Below, piece after piece: positions 1 through 9,361 of a stretch of DNA of 64,000 bases. The notes under the pieces were generated by a model, which did not search any database, was not told the DNA's origin, and saw only the letters and a program-made list of their open reading frames with translations. Each line of letters opens with the position of its first letter. The first letter of the stretch is position 1. A program made the position numbers and the translations under genes. Source of the DNA: Neochlamydia sp. S13. GTDB lineage: Bacteria > Chlamydiota > Chlamydiia > Chlamydiales > Parachlamydiaceae. The DNA lies in contig NZ_AP017977.1 in the NCBI RefSeq assembly GCF_000648235.2, positions 1,674,001 through 1,738,000 on the forward strand. Direction: 5' to 3'.

Positions 1-518
1 AGACTTACGTGACAGTTAGCGCACAAGATAGAAGCTTATCTGTATGCCTCAATCAAGAAATGCTAGCTGAGGATGCTAAGCTAGATGGTTGCTATGTGAT
101 TAAAACCGATCTTGCTTGCGACGAAGTGAGCATGCAAGAAGTACATGATCGTTATAAAGATTTAGCTAGGGTAGAATCAGCTTTTAGAACAGTAAAAAGC
201 GATCTTGAGATACGGCCAGTCTATGTACGTTCAGAAGAAAGTACAAGGGGCCATGTTTTGGTGGTAATGTTAGCCTACATGATTATCAGAGAGCTTGATA
301 AAGCCTGGAAGGACCTTTATTTAACAGTAGAAGAGGGCTTACGCAGTTTATCTACTTTAACGCTAATAGAATGGACAGTAAATGATGGCTTAAGTTTTCA
401 GCAAATCCCCGAACCACGCCATCAAAACAGACAAATGCTTGAAGCCTTAAAAGTAGAGTTACCAAAAGTTTTACCAAAGAATCATGCGCATGTAGTCACT
501 AGGAAGAAGCGCCGATAA
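1..518 (+). CDS. IS4/IS1634-type transposase, C-terminal part (cut by window edge)
   Basis: The reading frame is open to the left edge, so the gene starts outside the window and only its last ~170 codons are seen. The protein has the C-terminal pattern of IS1634/IS4-group DDE transposases: a DGCYVIKTDL strand, then RYKDLARVESAFRTVKSDLEIRPVY, which carries the late catalytic Glu region, and a conserved HVLVVMLAYMIIREL helix. It ends in a basic tail (RKKRR). These enzymes cut and paste their own IS. The frame is intact here, so the element may be complete upstream. The exact IS family is an inference from memory of the motif. Confidence 0.75.
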   Translation, partial: TYVTVSAQDRSLSVCLNQEMLAEDAKLDGCYVIKTDLACDEVSMQEVHDRYKDLARVESAFRTVKSDLEIRPVYVRSEESTRGHVLVVMLAYMIIRELDKAWKDLYLTVEEGLRSLSTLTLIEWTVNDGLSFQQIPEPRHQNRQMLEALKVELPKVLPKNHAHVVTRKKRR

Positions 519-599
519 TTCACTTAAATGATTAATAATCAATAACTTGATTGCTACCGATTGTTTCTAAAAAAGTGGAACTTCCGTTATAGTTTACAG

Positions 600-620
600 G
601 CTAAGAAGTTTTAACTTAGC
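600..620. terminator. short inverted repeat between convergent genes
   Basis: GCTAAG and CTTAGC form a 6-bp stem with a 9-nt loop. The repeat spans the stop codon of the minus-strand gene and lies after the transposase. It could be a weak terminator or the end of the IS. There is no clear T tract. Confidence 0.25.
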
Positions 621-2653
621 TTCCTTTTCAATGCAGCTCCTTCCTTTAATAAGCAACGTAGCTTACTAGGATCCGAAGTGGGAGGAAAACAGCGTTGTTG
701 ATAACAGACAAAGGCAGTGCCTGGGTCGCCTTCCTTATCTTTGTTTATAGGTAACTCTTGAGAGCTTTTATCAACCAAAGCCACAACTTTGTGAGGAAGG
801 TATTCACTATAAATTACAGCAAGCAAGTCGCGAATTTTTTTATCTTGTGCATCTCCAAGCAGGACAATTTGCTGCATTGAAGAAAGATAGCAATCAACCG
901 CACATAGCATGGTACCATACCATTTAGGGGCTTGCTGCATTGCCGTTGCATGCAAAGAAAGAATCTGCTCAGCCATCTGATTATATTCCCCATATTCATA
1001 ATAGCTACCTAATCGAAGAAGAGCTAGGGCTGCATGAGCATTGCCAGCAGGAGTAGCATCATCATTAAAGACTTTTTTACGAACTAAAAGCGAGCCATGT
1101 TCTAGGGAGGATGCAAAAAAAGCTTTATCTTTAGGGTCCCAGAAAAGCACTTTCATTTTTTCCATCATGTTTTGAGCCCTTTCCAGCCAATTTATATTGA
1201 AATCACATTCATAAAGATCTAGAAGGGCTAAAATATAGTTAGCATAATCTTCCAAAAAGCCTGGCGTAGATCCTAAAGATCTTCGCCATAAATGATACAA
1301 TCGACCTTCCTGAATCATATTATTTTCAATAAATTGTGCTGCTTGTTGAGCGGCCTCCAAGTATAAGGATTCTCCTGTGATTTGGTAGGCTTTAGCTAGG
1401 CTAGAAATCAACAAAGCATTCCAGTCAACCAGAATCTTATCATCTAAGCCAGGCCTGATACGTTTATTGCGCTTTTCCAAAAGTATTTGACGATCTAAAG
1501 CCAATTTTTCTTGTTCTTGCAATGAAAGAGCTCCTAAAGGCGTAAGAAGATGTAAAACATTTCTTCCTTCAAAATTTCCTTCCTTTGTTATCCCGTACAC
1601 ATGGCAAAAGAGTTGAGGATCTTGTAAGCTCTCCTCTATTTCAGCAAGAGACCAAAGATAAAATTTTCCTTCCTCCCCTTCTGAATCTGCATCCTCAGCG
1701 GAATAAAAGCCCCCTAAAGGATCGCGCATATCCCTTAATAAATATTGCAAAGTATGCAAAGCAACATCAAGAAAGCTTTTTTGCCTAGTAAGCTGATAGG
1801 CTTCCAAATATAAGCGGCTTAAAAGAGCGTTATCATAAAGCATCTTCTCAAAGTGAGGAATTAACCACTTCTCATCGACAGAATAGCGATGAAAGCCCCC
1901 TCCTAGCTGATCGTAAATGCCCCCTCGTGCCATTTGCTCAAGAGTATGGGTTATCATTTTTAAATTTTCTGGCTGCTCGTGGTGATGATATTGATGCAGG
2001 AGGGCAAAAAGCACTCCAGTCTGAGGAAACTTAGGAGCTTTTCCAAAACCACCCCAGTCAGAATCGTAATCCTTTTGGCAGTCTTCTACAAGCCGTTCGA
2101 GAAGTTTCTCTGAAAGAGAACCATGAAATTGTTGATGTTGGCTCTCTTCTTCCCATAAATATTGAAAAACTTTTTCCGAGGAAGCAGCAAGTTTAGTGCG
2201 ATTGTGTTTCCATTGCTGGATGATTTCCTGTAGCAAGGAGCGAAAGCCTGGCATCCCATAGCGGGAAGTAGGAGGAAAGTAGGTGCCTGCTAAAAAGGGT
2301 TTTAAATCAGGCGTCATGAAAATAGACATGGGCCACCCCCCATGTCCTGTCATTGCTTGCACACAAGACATATAAAGACGATCTAGATCCGGCCGCTCTT
2401 CCCGATCTACTTTAATGTTGATAAAATGCTTATTTAATAGTTCTGCAATCTCTTTATCTTCAAATGATTCTTTTTCCATTACATGACACCAATGGCAGGC
2501 CGAATAGCCAATAGATAAGAAGATCGGCTTGCCTTCATGGTAGGCTTTTTCTAAAGCCTCTTTGCCCCAGGGATACCAATCGACAGGGTTGTATTGATGC
2601 TGAAGAAGATAGGGGCTTAAAGAAGAAGCGAGATGATTGAGCGTTTTGGACAT
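611..2653 (-). CDS. DUF255 thioredoxin-domain protein (YyaL / SPATA20-like)
   Basis: About 680 residues, the usual length for the YyaL/SPATA20 family. The N-terminal ~170 residues are a thioredoxin-like DUF255 domain with the opening [18 protein letters not shown] and a CHWC redox motif in [18 protein letters not shown]. The rest is the (alpha/alpha)6-barrel-like part ([32 protein letters not shown]). The cellular substrate of the family is not established; a redox or sugar-epimerase-like role is only inferred from fold. I chose ATG at 2653 over the GTG two codons upstream because AGGAGGTG sits 5 nt before it and would overlap the GTG. No signal peptide is seen, so it is probably cytoplasmic. 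Confidence 0.92.
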   Translation of the reverse strand: MSKTLNHLASSLSPYLLQHQYNPVDWYPWGKEALEKAYHEGKPIFLSIGYSACHWCHVMEKESFEDKEIAELLNKHFINIKVDREERPDLDRLYMSCVQAMTGHGGWPMSIFMTPDLKPFLAGTYFPPTSRYGMPGFRSLLQEIIQQWKHNRTKLAASSEKVFQYLWEEESQHQQFHGSLSEKLLERLVEDCQKDYDSDWGGFGKAPKFPQTGVLFALLHQYHHHEQPENLKMITHTLEQMARGGIYDQLGGGFHRYSVDEKWLIPHFEKMLYDNALLSRLYLEAYQLTRQKSFLDVALHTLQYLLRDMRDPLGGFYSAEDADSEGEEGKFYLWSLAEIEESLQDPQLFCHVYGITKEGNFEGRNVLHLLTPLGALSLQEQEKLALDRQILLEKRNKRIRPGLDDKILVDWNALLISSLAKAYQITGESLYLEAAQQAAQFIENNMIQEGRLYHLWRRSLGSTPGFLEDYANYILALLDLYECDFNINWLERAQNMMEKMKVLFWDPKDKAFFASSLEHGSLLVRKKVFNDDATPAGNAHAALALLRLGSYYEYGEYNQMAEQILSLHATAMQQAPKWYGTMLCAVDCYLSSMQQIVLLGDAQDKKIRDLLAVIYSEYLPHKVVALVDKSSQELPINKDKEGDPGTAFVCYQQRCFPPTSDPSKLRCLLKEGAALKRKLS

Positions 2654-2754
2654 TTTCACCTCCTAGTAGATAGTTGAAACTCCTTATGAATAACTTTAAA
2701 TCTACGTACAAAAAAAGAGAACCTTAAAATTTGGAAGAAAGTCTGTAGGCAAAG

Positions 2755-3198
2755 CTATTTCTCCAGGCTTAAATGCTCGATAAGCCATTGACTAAAAGCT
2801 TTTGCTTCTTGATTTTTCCCCATCCATCTTGCACGATTAAACATGGTGAGTGCCATTATTAAGGTATGATGCTGTCCAGCGCGATCCCCACTTTTTTTGA
2901 ACTTATTATAATTGCGAGTAAGTACTCTAAGGCTTTTTTGAACAGATAGGGAATCTTTAAAGCCTAGCCGATTGGCAAAGTTCTTTGAATAAGCATTCAT
3001 GAAGAACTGGCTAGAAGTATATAAGTCAAAATATCCTTTAATTAATCCTTCTTTTTGTAACAAAGAACCTATATAGGTCGGCCTAGCTCCTGTTAAACGG
3101 GCAATCTCATCAACCTCAGTAACCCCCTTTAGAAATAGAGCAATAATTTGCTCTTTCTTTGATTGAGGAGGGGATGGGGAATCGGGAGAAATTTGCAT
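2755..3198 (-). CDS. conserved hypothetical protein with N-terminal HTH-like region
   Basis: 147 residues. Residues ~15-55 (KKEQIIALFLKGVTEVDEIARLTGARPTYIGSLLQKEGLI) look like a winged-helix or resolvase-type helix-turn-helix, in which 'GVTEVDEIARLTGARPTYIGSLL' would be the turn and recognition helix. The remainder is basic and helical without a motif I know. GAGAGG lies 6 nt upstream of the ATG, so the gene is probably expressed. It lies in the same direction as the DUF255 gene, 101 bp upstream of that gene's start. DNA binding is an inference; no partner or pathway is visible. Confidence 0.6.
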   Translation of the reverse strand: MQISPDSPSPPQSKKEQIIALFLKGVTEVDEIARLTGARPTYIGSLLQKEGLIKGYFDLYTSSQFFMNAYSKNFANRLGFKDSLSVQKSLRVLTRNYNKFKKSGDRAGQHHTLIMALTMFNRARWMGKNQEAKAFSQWLIEHLSLEK

Positions 3199-3723
3199 TT
3201 TTACCTCTCATATTGCTTTAAACAACCAGAAAGTAGCTAATAGCTTAGCTAAAAGGTTAAAAGATGTGAGCTTATATAATCTAGTTATTTATAAGCTTGA
3301 GAATCTTTCTATCTACCTGTAACAAAAGAAAATACCTTTAGAGGCTGCTTTGAAAAAGCTCCTATAAGCTAAATGAATAAAATATCTAAGAGAAGAGCCC
3401 TGCTGTCTCTTAGCAAGAGAAAATAAAAGATTGTTAGGATGTGGCCGCACAGTTTATCTTGCATCCACCCAAATGTAAGGCTTTAACAGAAATCTTAAGC
3501 TTTTTAGTTTATCCATTTTTTAAAGGATCCTAAGGGTTAACAAAAAATTCCTACAAGAGGATTGCTTGCTAAGGAAACGGTATATATGTCACACTTAAGC
3601 TTTCCTAAGATTTTGAAATATCTATCCTTGCTTTTTTAGATAAACTAGTTGACGCTTTTATCACAAATCTGTTTGTGGACAGGAAAAGCAAAGAAAAGCA
3701 AAAGGAGTAAAAAGATCTTTCTA
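3199..3723. other. intergenic, AT-rich, no gene seen
   Basis: About 525 bases between divergent genes. The only structure noticed is an imperfect hairpin at 3269-3297 (AGCTTATA paired with TATAAGCT across 13 nt). It must hold the promoters for both flanking genes, but none stands out. Confidence 0.5.
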
Positions 3724-4209
3724 ATGGCATTTATACCTCAAGAGCAAAACCATCAGATACTTTTGGCATTTTGGAAAAGCTTAAAGAACATTACAGAGCT
3801 CACATTTATTTCTCGAACATACTCGAACGATGAAAAAGGATGGAATGGCCAAGGACGAGGAGAAGTGAAAGTAACAAAGAAAAGCCATACCCTACTAATC
3901 TTTGATGAAAGGGGAACGTGGCATAATCAGCAAGGAATGCAGTTTAATTTTTACAATGTATTTCAATGGGGATTAGACCTTAAAGCTTGCAAAATCTCTT
4001 TAGAACATTTGCGACAAGGAGCAAACCGGCCAATCTTCCTCCTTCATTTAGTTCCTTCTAATCCACACCTTTTATCTTCTTTAAATTCCTACTTTTGTAA
4101 ACAAGATATTTATTCTGGTAAGGTCTATTTTAAACCTTTTAGCTTCCAGTTAACCTGGAGAATAAAGGGACCGTACAAAAACGAGCAAATCGATTATTCC
4201 TATTTCTAA
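3724..4209 (+). CDS. DUF6314-like small protein
   Basis: About 161 residues from the ATG chosen here. The C-terminal half follows what I remember of DUF6314: a GxGEVKVT...LLIFDERGTWHNQQG strand, FxFYNVFQW, FLLHLV, then an H..YSGKVYF...FQLTWRIKGPYKNEQIDYSY ending that matches the family's 'W.v.GPrKdy.i...Y' signature. The function of the family is not known to me. The start is uncertain: the frame is open further upstream to a TTG at 3649, but those residues are very lysine-rich and no ribosome site precedes the TTG. An AGGAG sits 16 nt before the ATG at 3724, which is long. Assignment is a motif-level inference. Confidence 0.5.
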   Translation: MAFIPQEQNHQILLAFWKSLKNITELTFISRTYSNDEKGWNGQGRGEVKVTKKSHTLLIFDERGTWHNQQGMQFNFYNVFQWGLDLKACKISLEHLRQGANRPIFLLHLVPSNPHLLSSLNSYFCKQDIYSGKVYFKPFSFQLTWRIKGPYKNEQIDYSYF

Positions 4210-4522
4210 TCGCTTATTTAAATAAGAAACAAGTAATAAGCTTTTTTCTAACATGCGTTTTTCTTAGATTAAAAACCCTCAAAGAAAAAGGGCCTTTGCT
4301 AGGACAGAGAGAAAATTGACTTATCTTTCCTAGCAGCTGTAATCACCTAGATAAAAAAGATTTTTTTGCCTTTTTCTTTTCTTTATGAAATTTCTTACAC
4401 GCTACCTTAGCCACGCTGGAAGCTAAAAAAATTTTCTAGCCATCTTTAGCTTAAAGAATTCTTAGTTGGATGTTTATTCAAATGTAGGCTACTTTAAGTC
4501 AACAAATGGAGTTCAACCGACT
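4210..4522. other. intergenic, no gene seen
   Basis: AT-rich spacer of about 310 bases with short A and T runs and nothing recognisable. The frame of the next gene opens at a TTG at 4466, but I favour a later ATG as its start. Confidence 0.4.
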
Positions 4523-4972
4523 ATGATTAGTTCTTACCTTCCAACTATTACTCCCTGCCAACGTTCATGGATTGCAGCTTATACCGATATCGGCCAGGTA
4601 GCCCTTCCTGTCATCTCAGGCGGCTATACTCTCTTCAAAAAAGATTACAAAGGTTTTGGATGGCTTGCTCTTTCCACCCTCATTACTCAGATTTGTTTGG
4701 AAATTTTAAAAAGAATCGTTCCTGAAAAACGGCCGACGGGAAGCAGTCGCTCTTTTCCCTCGGGCAACACAGCTGCAGCTTTTTTAGGCCCTGCCTTTTT
4801 GGTCATAAGATATGGCCGTTCGATCCTCTCTCCAGCTGTTGCATTTTCTTATCTTGCCGCTATAGGAGTAGCAATCGGCCGCGTGCTCATAAAAGTTCAT
4901 TGGCCTCACGATGTGTTAGCAGGAGCTGCTTTAGCTAGCAGTATCAGCTATCTAACAATTCCCAGGCTTTAA
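4523..4972 (+). CDS. PAP2-family membrane phosphatase, variant motif 2
   Basis: About 149 residues from ATG 4523, with GGAG 11 nt upstream; a TTG at 4466 would add 19 residues. Type-2 phosphatidic acid phosphatases dephosphorylate lipid or undecaprenyl phosphates at the membrane. Motif 1 (K-x6-RP) is seen as KRIVPEKRP, motif 3 as GR-x5-HWPHD, and there are several hydrophobic helices, including the C-terminal one. Two departures stand out: motif 2 reads FPSGNTAAAF, with Asn where the family has PSGH, and motif 3 has GR instead of SR. The changed residue is normally the acid in catalysis, so activity or substrate may differ. It is a lone gene with no operon partner. Confidence 0.85.
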   Translation: MISSYLPTITPCQRSWIAAYTDIGQVALPVISGGYTLFKKDYKGFGWLALSTLITQICLEILKRIVPEKRPTGSSRSFPSGNTAAAFLGPAFLVIRYGRSILSPAVAFSYLAAIGVAIGRVLIKVHWPHDVLAGAALASSISYLTIPRL

Positions 4973-5467
4973 AATCTTTCTTCAACGATTGATCAAATAA
5001 TGCCAACAGCTAGCTTTTTAATTATACGGCCTAAATAATCTCTGTTTAGATAGATTAAAAGTGCATTAATCCTTATTGCCAGCTCTTCCTTTATAAACAT
5101 ACCCTTTATTAAGTATATGTTTGCATGAAGAGCTGCTCAAAGGCCTATCATTTTAAATTTATTTGTAGACAGGAAAAAGAAGCTTCTATTTACCGCAATA
5201 ATGTTAATTTCTCTTTTATCTTTTAACTAAAAATTTTAGAGTGTTGGCTTTGCATTTTAACAAAAGTTAGGCAAACTTATTACTTTTTGCTTAAGGAAAA
5301 ATTCTTTATATTCACCTTGCCTCAGCGACCCTAACGTATCCCTACATATCTTGCAGGGATACGTTAATTGAATCTGTAAAAATTCTTGCTACTCTATTAA
5401 ATTTTATAATAGAGGGTTAGAAACCCCTAGTCAATTTAATATATTTTTTTACTGTTCTTTAAAAACT
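4973..5467. other. intergenic region with hairpins
   Basis: About 495 bases with no gene seen. It holds the strong hairpin at 5332-5366 and a weaker GGGTT/AACCC hairpin at 5414-5426, which may serve as terminators for the convergent genes on either side. Confidence 0.45.
5332..5366. terminator. perfect 12-bp hairpin
   Basis: TAACGTATCCCT pairs without mismatch with AGGGATACGTTA across an 11-nt loop. It lies about 100 bp beyond the stop of the minus-strand DUF378 gene. No T tract follows on either strand, so it may be a processing or regulatory structure rather than an intrinsic terminator. Confidence 0.5.
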
Positions 5468-5671
5468 CTATTTACAACATTGCTTTAGTGTTTTCCATTG
5501 AAAAAGCTGATAGACAGCAGCTCCTCCCACAAGAGCATAAATTAATCTTGCTATTGCAGGGAATTGACCAAAGATAAACTCAACCAAATTAAAGTCGAAT
5601 AACCCTACTAAACCCCAATTAAGACCTCCAACTGCTAGTAAAATTGCTGTAACAATGTCTAATGTTTTCAT
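5468..5671 (-). CDS. DUF378 family small membrane protein
   Basis: 67 residues, the usual size of DUF378 (YuzA-like) proteins. The N-terminal signature MKTLDIVTAILLAVGGLNWGLVGLFDFNLVEFIFG is typical, followed by a second hydrophobic helix (ARLIYALVGGAAVYQLF). Two membrane segments are predicted by eye, placing it in the inner membrane. AAGGAGAG lies just upstream of the ATG. Family function is unknown. It stands alone between long non-coding stretches. Confidence 0.9.
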   Translation of the reverse strand: MKTLDIVTAILLAVGGLNWGLVGLFDFNLVEFIFGQFPAIARLIYALVGGAAVYQLFQWKTLKQCCK

Positions 5672-6394
5672 ATTCTCTCCTTAGGTTAAGGTTTAAGCTC
5701 GTAAATCAACTTATATATTTGCTATTATAAATTCACCATTTTTTTATAAGGACGAACATATTTTTTTGCTTGATCTCCCCTGATCTTAAGGTGCTTTTTG
5801 CTTTCCTCTTCGCTTAGATTAAAGCTTAAGAATAAAATGAGTCTTTAATAATCCTCAAAAATTGCTCTCTATTTACAAAAGACTATAGGTTGGCAAGGAA
5901 ATAGACAAATCAGCTTTAACAAGAGGTTTTAAGATAGCTGGTTAGACCTAGAAGTGTTCTCTACCAAACGTATGTTATTAGATTTTATATAAAGAGAAGC
6001 GCTAGCACCTTCCTTAAATTCTTTTGAGAACCACTTAAGAAAAAAGTGCTCTTCGGAAAGAATTTTTCTATAGCTATATCCGCCGTTTGAAGAAGCTAGA
6101 GGCAAACTTTAAGCAAAACCAAATAAGCATTTTTATATAAAAGAAAACAATCAATAAGCTTATTCAGAAGATGAGGAATCACCCACATTTCGTGCAAACA
6201 GTGCCTAGGAGCAGGCAAATATACAAAATAAGAAAAGTTCGGTTGTACAAATAAATAGCCTCCTGCATTTTAGACATAGATGCAGCCAAGAAAATCATAG
6301 AAAAATTGTACATTCGTTTCGACAGGAGTTAGCGCAGAAAAAATGAAATAAATTGAAAAAAGCGCTGTTAATCTCTAAACCCCCTCTTCTTTGA
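5672..6394. other. long non-coding stretch, no gene seen
   Basis: About 720 AT-rich bases between two minus-strand genes. No open frame with a plausible start, no RNA gene and no repeat was recognised. It could be a decayed gene. Confidence 0.45.
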
Positions 6395-6985
6395 CTATTT
6401 ATCTTTCTTACCTATTATCATTTTTTGCCATTCGCTTGCCTTTAATCGATATAAGACATGTCTTCTTAGCCAGTGGCCTTCTGAAATCCTGGGATGATTG
6501 AAGTCTTCAGCTGGATGGTAATGCATTCCAATTTTTCTCATCACGGCCATAGAACGACGATTTTGAGCAGCTGTAAATGAAACAATCTCTGCAAGCTTTA
6601 ATATTTCAAAAGCATATTTAAGGCATGCCTCTGCGCCTTCTGTAGCGTATCCCCTGCCCCAAGACTCATAAGCTAATCTCCATCCTACTTCTGTACATGG
6701 AGCAAAATGAAGAGGAAAAGTAGGTTTATCCACTGTATTCAGACCTATAAACCCAATAAACTTCTGGGTATCTAGGCGAGAAACAGCCCAGCATCCCCAA
6801 CCTTCTGTCTCAATCTTAGCTTGCATACGCTTTGCCATTTGATCGCTTTCTTCCTTGTTTAGCCTATAAGGAAAATACTCCATCACACGCTCATCGCCAT
6901 TGAGTTGAGCAAAAGGCTCTAAATCATTTTCTATCCAAGAACGTAGAATAAGGCGTTTTGTTTGAATTACTATTTTGTTTGCCAT
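6395..6985 (-). CDS. GNAT acetyltransferase, RimJ/RimL-like
   Basis: 196 residues. The opening IQTKRLILRSWIENDLEPFAQLNGDERVMEYFP is typical of the RimJ/RimL/SpeG-like GNAT subfamily. The acetyl-CoA loop is seen as EVGWRLAYESWGRGYATEGAEACLKYAF, followed by FTAAQNRRSMAVMRKIGM. It would transfer acetyl from acetyl-CoA to an amine such as a protein N-terminus or a small molecule; the substrate cannot be told from sequence. The ribosome site is weak (AAGAAAAATAT). No linked partner gene. Confidence 0.9.
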   Translation of the reverse strand: MANKIVIQTKRLILRSWIENDLEPFAQLNGDERVMEYFPYRLNKEESDQMAKRMQAKIETEGWGCWAVSRLDTQKFIGFIGLNTVDKPTFPLHFAPCTEVGWRLAYESWGRGYATEGAEACLKYAFEILKLAEIVSFTAAQNRRSMAVMRKIGMHYHPAEDFNHPRISEGHWLRRHVLYRLKASEWQKMIIGKKDK

Positions 6986-7158
6986 ATATTTTTCTTAATC
7001 GCTTTTAGATTATTTTTTGAAACCCATCTCTCTATCTAGCCCTTTAGATAGGACATGTTTCCTCATTTTTCCTTAAGGTTGAAAGAGAGAGATATACCTT
7101 TGAACGTTTTTTAGTATAGTAGGATCATCTATAATTTTCTTCTATTTATAGATTTATA

Positions 7159-7187
7159 TTGCTATATGTTGGAAATATATATATAAT
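7159..7187 (+). promoter_or_regulatory. sigma70-like promoter for the 7236 gene
   Basis: TTGCTA, a 17-bp spacer and a perfect TATAAT lie about 50 bp before the ATG at 7236, which is itself preceded by AGAGGA. The surroundings are extremely AT-rich, so a chance match is possible. Confidence 0.5.
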
Positions 7188-7235
7188 TTTCTATTAAACT
7201 AATTAATTATTTATACTTTCAAAGAGGACAATAAA

Positions 7236-8729
7236 ATGCCCAATAATGTTGGATTTTTTACAGCCATTGAATATGGGCAGAAAGCCAAGACGCGTACCCA
7301 GTCAATACTAGAAAAAGTTGACAATTATTTTTATTTTAGTGGAAAGAAGGCTCAAGTAATTCAAGGCAAAACTAAGAACGGAACAGTAAGAACAATATTG
7401 TTAAGGGGAAATTCATCATTATTGGCGAGAGTGGGAAAAGTTGCCTCTTATTTTACTATTGTTATTCCCTTGTTGATGCTAATCGCCAAAGCTATACTGC
7501 GCTCCACCCACCATTTTCGGTTGATCAATCCTAAGAAGAAATTGGAAAAAGGCATAAATATCTCTGAGCACACAATTTCAAAAATTCAACACCTTATGCC
7601 AAAAATTTTATTTCGGAAAGACGATAATGAGATCGAGTGGTTATCTACTAGCAATAATTTAGTATTCAAATTAAGAGAAAGCCCCCAGCTAGTATTTAAA
7701 ACCACCTACTCAGCATGGGGCGTAGATGGTAAAGGCAAGCTTCCTATAATGTTCGATGGTCAAATGGATCGGCGTTTTAAGAATATGATTAAAGCCAAAG
7801 AAGTATGCCTTGCCCGTGAACTAGGGCTTCTTGTCATCCCGCAGGCAAAAAAGTTTACGGTTAATGTACAAGATAATAAGTATGTATTTATTGCAGAAGA
7901 AAGCCTGGATGTAAATGCGGATGAAAGCTCGCAAGAACATCTTTATTATACTTACTCAAAAGAGCTCAATGAGACAATCCGACAACTGGCCATATTCATT
8001 GCAAAAACGGGTTTTAATGATATCTCTTGGCGGAATATTCCACTTTTAAACGAAGCTGCAGATTATGATGGGCCAAGACGTGTGGGCCTTATAGATGTTG
8101 AATATATGAAAAATGTGGTTGATGGCTTTAAAGGGGATAATAGAAGCCGAGGATTAATAAAATGCGCAACAACAGAAAGCCAGATAGATGCCATTATTGA
8201 TGAAGCATACAAGCAGAGTGGTGCTCTTACATCCGAAGAAGCACAGACTCTCAAAAACCAAAGGCTTGATGAACTTGAATTTGAGAATAAATTACGACAC
8301 TTCTATGAACAAAATGGCATAAAGACAGGTAGAGAACCTATTCAAGTTGATATAAATTCATTAGGTTTAGATTTAACTGAAGAGGGACAAGCTACCTTTC
8401 TTACAGTTAAAAAAGGTAAAATAAAATCGAAAGAACAGACATTGACTTTGAAAAAGGCTGTAGAAGATGTGATATCCCAAATTAATAAGCTTATTCAAGA
8501 TACACCCGAACAAGCCTCTTTAAGAGGAAAAAGATATGTTTTCCTAAATACCAGCCATCCTCCTCTCCAACAGTATAATCTCTTAAGACTCCCTACAGAG
8601 AAATTTACTTTAAATAAAGAAGATGTGAAGAAAATTTGGGTGCGTCAAATTATTCAGGCCCTTTTGGAAAAAGGCCATTTATTTAAATTGGTTATAGTCA
8701 ATAGTCAGCAATTTTTCATTCAAGCATAA
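7236..8729 (+). CDS. kinase-like fold protein, paralogous family (copy 1)
   Basis: 497 residues. It is not a family I can name, but the middle part reads like a divergent protein or small-molecule kinase: a strand with Lys (SPQLVFKTTY, K155), a helix with Glu (KAKEVCLARELGL, ~187-197), a hinge-like YVFIAEESLDV, a catalytic-loop match TGFNDISWRNIPL with the spacing D-x4-N (D262, N267), and a DFG-like metal site VGLIDVEY (D287). A hydrophobic segment at ~66-88 could anchor it in a membrane. The same motifs recur in the proteins at 11810-13681 and 18929-20206. Kinase activity is an inference; the His of HRD and a Gly-rich loop are not evident. It could be a secreted host-directed protein, but no secretion signal was recognised. 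Confidence 0.7.
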   Translation: MPNNVGFFTAIEYGQKAKTRTQSILEKVDNYFYFSGKKAQVIQGKTKNGTVRTILLRGNSSLLARVGKVASYFTIVIPLLMLIAKAILRSTHHFRLINPKKKLEKGINISEHTISKIQHLMPKILFRKDDNEIEWLSTSNNLVFKLRESPQLVFKTTYSAWGVDGKGKLPIMFDGQMDRRFKNMIKAKEVCLARELGLLVIPQAKKFTVNVQDNKYVFIAEESLDVNADESSQEHLYYTYSKELNETIRQLAIFIAKTGFNDISWRNIPLLNEAADYDGPRRVGLIDVEYMKNVVDGFKGDNRSRGLIKCATTESQIDAIIDEAYKQSGALTSEEAQTLKNQRLDELEFENKLRHFYEQNGIKTGREPIQVDINSLGLDLTEEGQATFLTVKKGKIKSKEQTLTLKKAVEDVISQINKLIQDTPEQASLRGKRYVFLNTSHPPLQQYNLLRLPTEKFTLNKEDVKKIWVRQIIQALLEKGHLFKLVIVNSQQFFIQA

Positions 8730-8767
8730 TTCTAGGATTCTCGCGCAATGACTCTTAAAGCTTTAAG

Positions 8768-8796
8768 TCAAATGACTTCCCTTAAAAGTCATTTGA
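8768..8796 (+). terminator. hairpin after kinase-like gene
   Basis: TCAAATGACTT pairs perfectly (11 bp) with AAGTCATTTGA across a 7-nt loop, 38 bp after the stop codon. The following TAAGAAATTTTAATTT is AT-rich but not a clean T run. It is probably the terminator of the preceding gene. Confidence 0.6.
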
Positions 8797-9360
8797 TAAG
8801 AAATTTTAATTTAAATGAATAGCCCCCTTTTCAGGCAGGCTTATCTGTTTACATTCTTTTAAAAATCTGTAGATAGCACTTATTGAGAGTACACCTCGCC
8901 TTTTTCTATCGCCAAATAAAACTAGTAATTGAGCGAGGAAAAAATGCCGAGAAAGGATGAAGCCATGCTTGTAGCCCCTTTTCATCATTTCGTTTTTTGC
9001 GTCTTACCGAAAAAATCGAGAAATTTGGGCCCTTCCGACCTCCCTCTATGGCTAAAGCTATTAGATTATTAAAGATCTATAGCAAAATGGCATTTTAGTA
9101 GGCTTCAGCTTAGAACAGTGGGGACCCTATAGAGCGCCTTTCCTTCAGCGATAGCATAAGATTAAAAAAAGTGAGGCAACCTAGGCTTAAAGGAATAAGG
9201 CTAAGGGAATGATGAACCAACGTATTCTCCGCTTCTATTCAACCTCTATGCTTAATATAAGAAGACACTAAAGGTAAAATCCTACAAAGCTTTTTTCATA
9301 CTTTATGGGTTATTATAGAAAGTATATTGTACCATCCATCATTCTTAGTTGCAAAGAGAC
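8797..9360. other. decayed or non-coding stretch
   Basis: About 560 bases. A 60-codon frame on the minus strand (8806-8988) has no ribosome site and no recognisable domain, and I do not call it a gene. The only other item is a decayed tRNA 3'-end copy at 9171. The stretch ends at the left terminal repeat of an IS5 remnant. Confidence 0.4.
9171..9191 (-). repeat. possible very decayed copy of the tRNA(CAT) 3' end
   Basis: The bases GTGAGGCAACCTAGGCTT match 28698-28718 (complement of the tRNA 3' end) with about 4 mismatches in 21, and are preceded by the same A run seen before the intact tRNA. It is shorter and weaker than the other copies, so chance is not excluded. Confidence 0.35.
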
Positions 9361-9361
9361 C

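Noticed and set aside
8806-8988. 60-codon minus-strand frame
   Set aside because: No ribosome site, no recognisable domain and surroundings that look decayed; not supported as a gene.
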